From an uncultured Clostridia bacterium (GTDB taxonomy: Bacteria; Bacillota; Clostridia; UBA1381), in contig CAKSGP010000112.1 of NCBI GenBank assembly GCA_934454745.1, positions 1 through 5,576 of the forward strand: a stretch of DNA of 5,576 bases, read 5' to 3'. Position 1 is the stretch's first letter, and each line of letters opens with the position of its first letter. The notes below the pieces were generated by a model, which was given only the letters and a program-made list of their open reading frames with translations, searched no databases and was not told the DNA's origin. A program made the translations under genes and the position numbers. This document shows, piece after piece, positions 1 through 4,846 of this stretch.

Positions 1-242
1 AAAATATTCGAGCCTACAAGATTTGAAATTGCAATCTCGTTACTTCACCTTATTCCTGCCGTTATACTGACTGCCGCCTCTGGTGCGGAGGTTCCTATTG
101 ATACTATTGTAAGACCTATAATTACCGCAGGAACTCTGAAAAGCTTCGCCGCAGACACACTTCCGTCTACAAATATATCAGAACCCTTTACCAAAAGTGC
201 AAAACCTATTATCAATAAAATAAAAGTTATGATTAAATTCAT
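1..242 (-). pseudogene. CaCA-family Na+/Ca2+-type cation exchanger, N-terminal part, interrupted by in-frame TGA
   Basis: Inner-membrane exchanger that would use a cation gradient to move calcium or sodium. The ATG at 242 follows AGAGGA (248-253) by 5 bases and lies 13 bases after the proC stop, so it is the last visible gene of the operon. Residues 1-19 form the first membrane helix. Residues 43-59 carry the alpha-1 repeat core, including GTSAPE with the ion-binding glutamate E55. After residue 65 (SITAGIR) the frame meets TGA at 45-47, yet the next 14 codons in the same frame read SNEIAISNLVGSNI, the family's conserved continuation, usually preceded by glycine (KGSNEIA or KGNADIA). One base change, GGA to TGA, would explain it. 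I see no frameshift. It is either a nonsense mutation or a sequence error; the rest of the gene lies outside the window. The family call is firm, the pseudogene status less so. Confidence 0.72.
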
Positions 243-255
243 TTTCGTCCTCTGG

Positions 256-1050
256 TTACATTGATTTTGATTTTTCTATACAAGCATCCATTGCCTCAAT
301 AACAGCATTACGCATACCCTTCTTTTCAAGGACAGCAACAGCGTCTATGGTTGTCCCACCCGGAGAGCATACCATGTCCTTTAATACACCCGGGTGTAAG
401 CCTGTTTCAAGCACCATTTTAGCACTACCTAAAACTGACTGTGATGCAAATGTATATGCCATATCACGTGTCATTCCGCCTTTTACAGCCCCATCTGCCA
501 TAGCCTCAATGAACATAAACACGTAAGCCGGAGATGAACCGCTTATGGCCGTTACAGTATCCATAAGATTTTCCGATACCACCTCAGCACGTCCAAAGCT
601 CCGCAAGATATCAAGAACTGATGCAAGTTCTGATTCCTCTACATTCTCATTTGCACACACTGCTGACATCCCCTCGCCTACAAGTGCAGGTGTGTTCGGC
701 ATAACACGGACAATTTTAACATTTTCGCTGTTAAAGCTTTCTGTGATCTTAGCGATTGACTGACCTGCCGCAATGGAAACAAAAACTGTTTTTTCATTTG
801 CATAAGGTCCTATCTCCTTTATTACGCTGTCAAGAACATTCGGCTTAACGCATAGAAAAACTATATCACATTCAGCACAGAACAGGCTGTTTGATGCAAC
901 GTTTACTCCGTACTTTTCCCTTAAGCCGTCAAGCTTTGCCATATCCTTATCAAACACGGTAATACTTGAACCTTCTGCCATTTTCGAGGCAAGAGTACCT
1001 CCGATTATGGCACTGCCCATGTTCCCTGCTCCTATAAATCCAAGCTTCAT
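256..1050 (-). CDS. proC: Pyrroline-5-carboxylate reductase
   Basis: Cytosolic enzyme for the last step of proline synthesis: it reduces 1-pyrroline-5-carboxylate to L-proline with NAD(P)H. The 264-residue length is normal for the family. The N-terminal Rossmann fold opens with GFIGAGNMGSAI (residues 4-15, the GxGxxG dinucleotide site), followed by LCVKP (66-70) and MPNTP (117-121). The C-terminal dimerisation and catalytic half holds SGSSPAYVF (170-178) and CSPGGTT (228-234), the ProC signature region. The ATG at 1050 is preceded by AGGAAGGA (1058-1065) with 7 bases of spacing, all inside the 15-base gap after the thyA stop, so the two genes are very probably co-transcribed and may be translationally coupled. 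No proA or proB lies alongside, so the glutamate-to-P5C steps must be encoded elsewhere. Stop is TAA. Nothing is missing or unusual. Confidence 0.97.
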   Translation of the reverse strand: MKLGFIGAGNMGSAIIGGTLASKMAEGSSITVFDKDMAKLDGLREKYGVNVASNSLFCAECDIVFLCVKPNVLDSVIKEIGPYANEKTVFVSIAAGQSIAKITESFNSENVKIVRVMPNTPALVGEGMSAVCANENVEESELASVLDILRSFGRAEVVSENLMDTVTAISGSSPAYVFMFIEAMADGAVKGGMTRDMAYTFASQSVLGSAKMVLETGLHPGVLKDMVCSPGGTTIDAVAVLEKKGMRNAVIEAMDACIEKSKSM

Positions 1051-1065
1051 AGTTTTATCCTTCCT

Positions 1066-1893
1066 TTATATTGCCACGGGGATTTTTACGTCAAGCTCGT
1101 GGTATTTGTAATTTTCAAGAGTGAAATCATCACGTGTAAATTCATAAAAATCAGTCTTGTCCTCAACGTGCAATTTTGGTGCATCGTAAGGCTCATTGGC
1201 TATAATCTGTTCTATTATGGGAATGTGTCTGTCATAAATATGAGCATCAGCTATAACGTGTACCAATTCACCCGGCTCAAGTCCTGCTGTTTTTGCCATC
1301 ATTATCAGTAACGCACTGTACTGAACAACATTCCAGTTGTTTGCCGCAAGCATATCCTGGGAACGCTGGTTTAATATGGCATTAAGCTTGTTACCTGAAA
1401 CATTAAATGTCATACTGTATGCACAAGGATAAAGATTCATATCCTTCAAGTCCTGATGCACGTAAATATTTGTCATAATCCTCCGTGATGACGGATTATT
1501 TTTAAGGTCATATATGACTCTGTCCACCTGATCAAACTCCCCCTCGGGATAGCTGTGCTTAATACCAAGCTGATAACCATAGGCTTTACCGATTGAACCG
1601 TCCTTATCCGCCCAGGAATCCCAGATATGTGAATGTAAATCCTTTATATTATTTGATTTTTTCTGCCAAATCCACAAAATCTCGTCTACCGCACTTTTAA
1701 GATAGGTACGGCGTAAGGTAAGAATAGGAAACTCCTCTGCAAGATTATAGCGGTTTACAATACCGAAGATTTTTTTAGTATGGGCACTTACTCCGTCCTC
1801 CCATTTAGGGCGAACAGGCAAATTTTCGTCTGAAAATCCGTTATCAATAATTTCACGACAGTTTTTAATAAATAGTTCGTCAGCCTTACTCAT
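1066..1893 (-). CDS. thyA: Thymidylate synthase (B. subtilis/phi3T-type ThyA)
   Basis: Cytosolic enzyme that methylates dUMP to dTMP with methylene-tetrahydrofolate, releasing dihydrofolate. With a start at 1893 it has 275 residues. Seen: the arginine pair in NPSSRR (137-138) for phosphate binding, catalytic Cys157 in LYPCAY, QRSQD (176-180), WN (187-188), DAHIY (216-220) with the dUMP-binding His and Tyr, and a C-terminal PVAI, which matches the mobile tail. The residue after the catalytic Cys is Ala where most ThyA have His; from memory the B. subtilis/phi3T branch has Val there, and HIWDSW plus DFYEFT also fit that branch. Start choice: an ATG at 1902 directly abuts the GGAAAGGA ribosome site (1903-1910), leaving no spacer, whereas the ATG at 1893 is 9 bases away, so I prefer 1893. 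The longer form would add MQQ. It lies 35 bases after the ABC-F stop. No folA is adjacent. Confidence 0.95.
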   Translation of the reverse strand: MSKADELFIKNCREIIDNGFSDENLPVRPKWEDGVSAHTKKIFGIVNRYNLAEEFPILTLRRTYLKSAVDEILWIWQKKSNNIKDLHSHIWDSWADKDGSIGKAYGYQLGIKHSYPEGEFDQVDRVIYDLKNNPSSRRIMTNIYVHQDLKDMNLYPCAYSMTFNVSGNKLNAILNQRSQDMLAANNWNVVQYSALLIMMAKTAGLEPGELVHVIADAHIYDRHIPIIEQIIANEPYDAPKLHVEDKTDFYEFTRDDFTLENYKYHELDVKIPVAI

Positions 1894-1928
1894 TTGTTGC
1901 ATTCCTTTCCATCGGACTTTCCCGAATT

Positions 1929-3542
1929 TTATATTTCTCCGTTTTTCACCTTTTCAAGGTATTCATCATAGGTACACATTCTGTCTGTAATTGTACCGTC
2001 GGGATTAATTCTTATTATGCGATTTGCAATAGTGTTCATAAACTCGTGGTCGTGGGATGCAAAAATAACATTACCCTTAAACGCCGTAAGTCCGTTATTA
2101 ACAGCTGTTATGGATTCAAGATCAAGATGGTTTGTAGGCTGATCAAGTATTAACACATTCGAGCCAAAAAGCATCATACGCGAAAGCATGCAACGTACCT
2201 TTTCTCCACCTGAGAGTACCTTAACAGGCTTAAATACATCATCGCCCGAAAACAACATTCTACCTAAGAATCCCCTTATATACGTATCATTCTGCGTTTC
2301 AAAACCGGGCTTTGAATATTGTCTTAACCAATCGCACAGGTTAAGGTCTGAGCCCTCAAAATATTCGCTGTTATCCTTTGGGAAATAGCTTCGCGACGTA
2401 CTTACACCCCATTTGATTTCACCTGTATCAGGCTCGTCCTCCTCAGCAAGAATTTTGAGCAATGCTGTAACTGCAAGCTCGTTTTCGCCTATCACAGCAA
2501 TTTTATCATTGTGATTTAGAGTGAAAGAGATGTTATTAAGTAGTACCTCACCGTTAAGACTTTTTGATATTTCATTTACCGTCAGCAAGTCCTTGCCTGC
2601 CTCACGGTCCATATCAAATCCTACAAAGGGATAACGGCGTGATGATGCAGGCATTTCATTAACTGTAAGCTTATCAAGCATTTTCTTACGACTTGTAGCC
2701 TGCTTTGACTTTGACTTGTTTGCCGAGAAACGCTGAATAAAGGTTTCAAGCTCTTTTATCTTTTCCTCGTTACGCTTATTCTGCTGTTTAATCATTTTCT
2801 GTACAAGCTGTGATGATTCATACCAGAACTCATAGTTACCTACATACATCTTGATTTTGCCGTAGTCAATATCAACCATATGTGTGCAGACAACATTTAA
2901 GAAATATCTGTCATGGGATACAACTATAACTGTACCCTCATAGTCCATCAAAAAGTCCTCAAGCCACTCAACAGCATTAATATCAAGATGGTTTGTAGGT
3001 TCGTCCAACAGTATTATATCAGGATTACCAAAAAGTGCCTGTGCCAAAAGCACCTTTACCTTTTCATTACCGCCAAGGTCTGCCATATTTGAGTATAATA
3101 TACTCTCCGGAAGTCCCAGTCCCTGAATAAGCTTTGACACGTCAGATTCAGCCTCCCAGCCGTCCATATCAGCAAATTCAGCTTCAAGCTCCGCCGCACG
3201 TATACCGTCCTCATCAGAAAAATCCTCTTTCATATATAGAGCATCTTTTTCTTTCATTATATCATAAAGCTTTTTATTACCCATTATAACGGTATCTAAA
3301 ACCGTATATTCATCAAATTCAAAGTGATCCTGCTTTAAAACCGACATACGGCAATTTGGTGCAATAGAAACACTTCCCGATGTTGAATCAAGCTCACCTG
3401 AAAGGACTCTTAAAAACGTGGATTTTCCTGCGCCGTTAGCACCGATAACGCCGTAGCAGTTGCCCGGAGTGAATTTCAGATCAACATCCTTAAATAAAGG
3501 CTGACCATCAAAATTTACGCTTAAATTTGTTACTGTAATCAT
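1929..3542 (-). CDS. ABC-F family ATPase, YkpA/YbiT-type
   Basis: Soluble twin-domain ATPase of the ABC-F group, which acts on ribosomes and has no membrane domain; 537 residues, as for B. subtilis YkpA. NBD1: Walker A GANGAGKS (34-41), an arm insertion at about 90-140, signature LGGNE (156-160), Walker B IILLDE (E181), His switch H210. A charged linker at about 242-300 (NKRNEEKIKELE, then a Lys/Ser-rich stretch) fits the ABC-F P-site tRNA-interaction region. NBD2: degenerate Walker A GENELAVT (352-359) with no lysine, canonical signature LSGGE (443-447), Walker B LILDQ with Gln468 for the catalytic Glu, His switch H497. One ATP site is therefore canonical and the other degenerate. From memory, YkpA relatives share the odd Walker A2 and an LGGSE signature 1. 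It heads the operon, with GAGGT (3548-3552) 5 bases before the ATG. A role in resistance is possible but nothing here points to one. Confidence 0.95.
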   Translation of the reverse strand: MITVTNLSVNFDGQPLFKDVDLKFTPGNCYGVIGANGAGKSTFLRVLSGELDSTSGSVSIAPNCRMSVLKQDHFEFDEYTVLDTVIMGNKKLYDIMKEKDALYMKEDFSDEDGIRAAELEAEFADMDGWEAESDVSKLIQGLGLPESILYSNMADLGGNEKVKVLLAQALFGNPDIILLDEPTNHLDINAVEWLEDFLMDYEGTVIVVSHDRYFLNVVCTHMVDIDYGKIKMYVGNYEFWYESSQLVQKMIKQQNKRNEEKIKELETFIQRFSANKSKSKQATSRKKMLDKLTVNEMPASSRRYPFVGFDMDREAGKDLLTVNEISKSLNGEVLLNNISFTLNHNDKIAVIGENELAVTALLKILAEEDEPDTGEIKWGVSTSRSYFPKDNSEYFEGSDLNLCDWLRQYSKPGFETQNDTYIRGFLGRMLFSGDDVFKPVKVLSGGEKVRCMLSRMMLFGSNVLILDQPTNHLDLESITAVNNGLTAFKGNVIFASHDHEFMNTIANRIIRINPDGTITDRMCTYDEYLEKVKNGEI

Positions 3543-3612
3543 TATTTACCTCATATTCATTAATACATTATTATACAGAGTATATTATACTAAAATTACC
3601 TATGTTTGTCAA
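3543..3612 (-). promoter_or_regulatory. Sigma-A promoter and leader of the ABC-F-thyA-proC-exchanger operon
   Basis: Reading the minus strand, TTGACA (3607-3612) and TATAAT (3584-3589) are separated by exactly 17 bases, a perfect match to the vegetative consensus. Transcription should begin near 3577, giving a leader of about 35 bases with the GAGGT ribosome site at 3548-3552. A second TATAAT lies at 3570-3575, but its upstream -35 position is poor. No riboswitch or attenuator fits in such a short leader, so the operon is expected to be strongly and constitutively expressed. Confidence 0.85.
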
Positions 3613-3624
3613 GCAAAACCATCC

Positions 3625-3659
3625 TTTTCACAATCTCTGTTCCATTTTCATAATATAAA
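3625..3659 (+). promoter_or_regulatory. Possible weak sigma-A promoter for the small membrane gene
   Basis: TTCACA (3627-3632) is followed after 16 bases by CATAAT (3649-3654) or after 18 by TAATAT (3651-3656). Either is a modest match, placed back to back with the strong minus-strand promoter. Transcription would start only a few bases before the ribosome site at 3666-3673. This is an inference from position and weak similarity. Confidence 0.35.
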
Positions 3660-3682
3660 ATTAAGAAAGGAAGTGAACCCAC

Positions 3683-3943
3683 ATGGATATACTTGTACTT
3701 ATATTCTCCATTTTAACCATTGCAATAGGCATCATTGCACTTTTTTTACTTATATTCTGCTATATATCAGGTAAAAATATTAATTACATATCTTACACTC
3801 CTCGCTCGGAGAACGAAACGGAATACGGACTGCGTTCGTTACTTTTCATGTACCCCAACGCAGTCATTGATACTCCGCAAAATCCAATTTCTGAAAAGTT
3901 AAAAAACGAAACAACGAGAATTACAACTCATCAAGAGACTTAA
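3683..3943 (+). CDS. Small single-span membrane protein, function unknown
   Basis: I do not recognise this 86-residue protein. Residues 3-29 are almost wholly hydrophobic and form one membrane helix. It begins Met-Asp, and Lys31 and Arg41 follow the helix, so the positive-inside rule suggests the tail is cytoplasmic. The tail (30-86) is polar, with EYGLRSLLFMYPNAV at 47-61 as its only semi-hydrophobic patch and a Thr-rich end. The ATG is supported by AAAGGAAG (3666-3673) at a 9-base distance. It is transcribed away from the ABC-F operon, and its last 23 bases overlap the end of pdaA on the other strand, with the TAA at 3941-3943. No terminator hairpin separates the two. The strong ribosome site and the clean helix argue that it is real; its small size and the overlap leave some doubt. 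Confidence 0.7.
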   Translation: MDILVLIFSILTIAIGIIALFLLIFCYISGKNINYISYTPRSENETEYGLRSLLFMYPNAVIDTPQNPISEKLKNETTRITTHQET

Positions 3944-4715
3944 AGGTGTAGCCTTGTGATACTGCATCATTTATAATCCTCTCAAGTGCCGAAGCGTTAT
4001 CCGAAGATACTGCGTGAAGCAGTATCACCGCACCGTTATGTAAGTACGGCATAACGCTTTGGTAAGCATAATCCGCACCATTTTGAGCATTTATATCCCA
4101 ATCCTTATACGCAAAGCTCCACATAATTGTTCTCATTCCCAAATCATTTGTAACAGCAAGAGATTTTTCAGAAAACTCGCCCTCCGGCGGACGCATATAT
4201 TTCATTTCATATCCATACTTACTCTTGCAGGTTTTATTAAGTGACTCTATTTCATCTTTTACGGTTTCTGCCGGCTGATTAGGCAGATTTAAGTGGTTTA
4301 CCGTATGATTTCCCACAATGTGCCCCTCATCTATCATACGTTTAATAAGCTCCTCCTGTCCTTCAAGATACGGACCGGTAACAAAGAATGCCGCAGGAGT
4401 TTTTGTTTTGGCAAGGATATCAAGTATTACCGCCGTAAAGCCGTTTTCATAGCCCTCATCAAAAGTCAGATACAGTGACTTTTCCTCGGTATTTCCCAAA
4501 TATTCGCCCTTATATTTTCGCAAAAGCTCCGATTGTGCTTCGGGAATTTCCGGTGGAGCTCCTTTTTTTCTGACAAATCCCCACCCCTGCCCTTTGGCAT
4601 CTAATACGTCATAATTTCCTACACTCGCAGTTTGTAAAATTTCACTCTCACGAGGCTTTGCGCAACCGCAGAAAAGACTTAAAACCGTACATATTAAAAT
4701 TAAAATTTTTAACAT
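3921..4715 (-). CDS. pdaA: PdaA-like peptidoglycan/delta-lactam polysaccharide deacetylase, lipoprotein
   Basis: In B. subtilis PdaA removes the N-acetyl group from muramic acid that has lost its peptide, a step in making the muramic delta-lactam of spore cortex. The 264 residues match its length. Residues 1-17 are a signal sequence ending FCGC, so Cys18 is probably lipidated and the protein surface-anchored. GWGFVR (44-49) and EYLG (71-74) match the PdaA N-terminal region. NodB-fold motifs: LTFDEGYENG (83-92; catalytic base D86), HTVNH (137-141, the two metal His), MRPPEG (174-179), KDW (204-206) and LLHAVS (232-237; catalytic His234). Position 87 is Glu, where most NodB enzymes have Asp and, from memory, B. 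subtilis PdaA has Asn. GGGAGTG (4721-4727) precedes the ATG. No sigma-G promoter is evident, so spore-specific expression is unproven. All other active-site residues are present. Confidence 0.92.
   Translation of the reverse strand: MLKILILICTVLSLFCGCAKPRESEILQTASVGNYDVLDAKGQGWGFVRKKGAPPEIPEAQSELLRKYKGEYLGNTEEKSLYLTFDEGYENGFTAVILDILAKTKTPAAFFVTGPYLEGQEELIKRMIDEGHIVGNHTVNHLNLPNQPAETVKDEIESLNKTCKSKYGYEMKYMRPPEGEFSEKSLAVTNDLGMRTIMWSFAYKDWDINAQNGADYAYQSVMPYLHNGAVILLHAVSSDNASALERIINDAVSQGYTFKSLDEL
4006..4026. repeat. 8-base perfect inverted repeat inside pdaA
   Basis: GATACTGC (4006-4013) and GCAGTATC (4019-4026) flank a 5-base loop. Another direct copy of GATACTGC lies at 3958-3965, so two alternative hairpins are possible. 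The site encodes the conserved LLHAVS active-site region, which may be sufficient explanation. No T-run follows on either strand, so it is not a standard terminator. Confidence 0.5.
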
Positions 4716-4735
4716 TTTATCACTCCCTATATTTT

Positions 4736-4751
4736 TTTAAAAATTTTTAAA
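4736..4751. repeat. AT-only palindrome in the divergent intergenic region (possible UP element)
   Basis: TTTAAAAATTTTTAAA is a perfect 16-base palindrome made of phased A and T tracts. It lies just upstream of the -35 box at 4760-4765, about 44 to 59 bases before the predicted start of the plus-strand transcript. This is where an UP element that contacts RNA polymerase alpha subunits would sit. Such tracts also bend DNA. It lies only 20 bases from the pdaA start, so it could influence both directions. Confidence 0.5.
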
Positions 4752-4759
4752 GAAAATGA

Positions 4760-4788
4760 TTGAATTTTTCCGTTCTTTAGTGTATAAT
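4760..4788 (+). promoter_or_regulatory. Sigma-A promoter for the membrane-anchored deacetylase-like gene
   Basis: TTGAAT (4760-4765) and TATAAT (4783-4788) are 17 bases apart, a good vegetative promoter. The start should fall near 4795, giving a leader of about 52 bases before the GTG at 4847. The promoter lies in the 131-base divergent gap shared with pdaA; I found no equally good promoter facing pdaA. Confidence 0.78.
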
Positions 4789-4798
4789 ACTTCTGTAA

Positions 4799-4812
4799 GG
4801 AGAGTTTTCTCC
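4799..4812 (+). other. Small hairpin at the 5' end of the leader
   Basis: GGAGA (4799-4803) pairs with TCTCC (4808-4812) around the loop GTTT, within a few bases of the predicted transcript start. It contains an AAGGAG ribosome-site look-alike (4797-4802) with no start codon at usable distance. A hairpin so near the 5' end could protect the mRNA from degradation. It is short, and no regulatory role is shown. Confidence 0.35.
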
Positions 4813-4846
4813 ATTGTTTATTATTGATTTTACGAGGTGAAAAAAC

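Noticed and set aside
1..60. TGA at 45-47 as a selenocysteine codon or a UGA-glycine code
   Set aside because: No hairpin resembling a bacterial SECIS follows the TGA, the position is a structural glycine and not a redox site, and none of the other six genes uses TGA in frame.
545..763. Plus-strand 72-codon open frame opposite proC
   Set aside because: It lies wholly inside proC on the other strand and has no ribosome site or recognisable protein character.
1099..1311. Plus-strand 70-codon open frame opposite thyA
   Set aside because: Antisense shadow of a well-conserved enzyme gene, with no ribosome site.
2188..2388. Plus-strand 66-codon open frame opposite the ABC-F gene
   Set aside because: Antisense shadow of NBD2 with no initiation signal.
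2121..2999. 18-base direct repeat (2121-2138 and 2982-2999)
   Set aside because: Both copies encode the PTNHLD stretch after Walker B in the two ATPase domains, so internal domain duplication explains the match.
3798..3841. Short inverted repeats (CTCC/GGAG and AACGAA/TTCGTT) inside the small gene, considered as a terminator for pdaA
   Set aside because: Stems are 4 and 6 bases with large loops and no T-run follows on the minus strand.
4059..4478. Two plus-strand 61-codon open frames opposite pdaA
   Set aside because: Both are antisense to conserved deacetylase motifs and lack ribosome sites.
4716..4790. Sigma-G promoter for pdaA
   Set aside because: I found no acceptable match to the sigma-G -35 and -10 pattern at proper spacing, so sporulation control cannot be claimed from the sequence.
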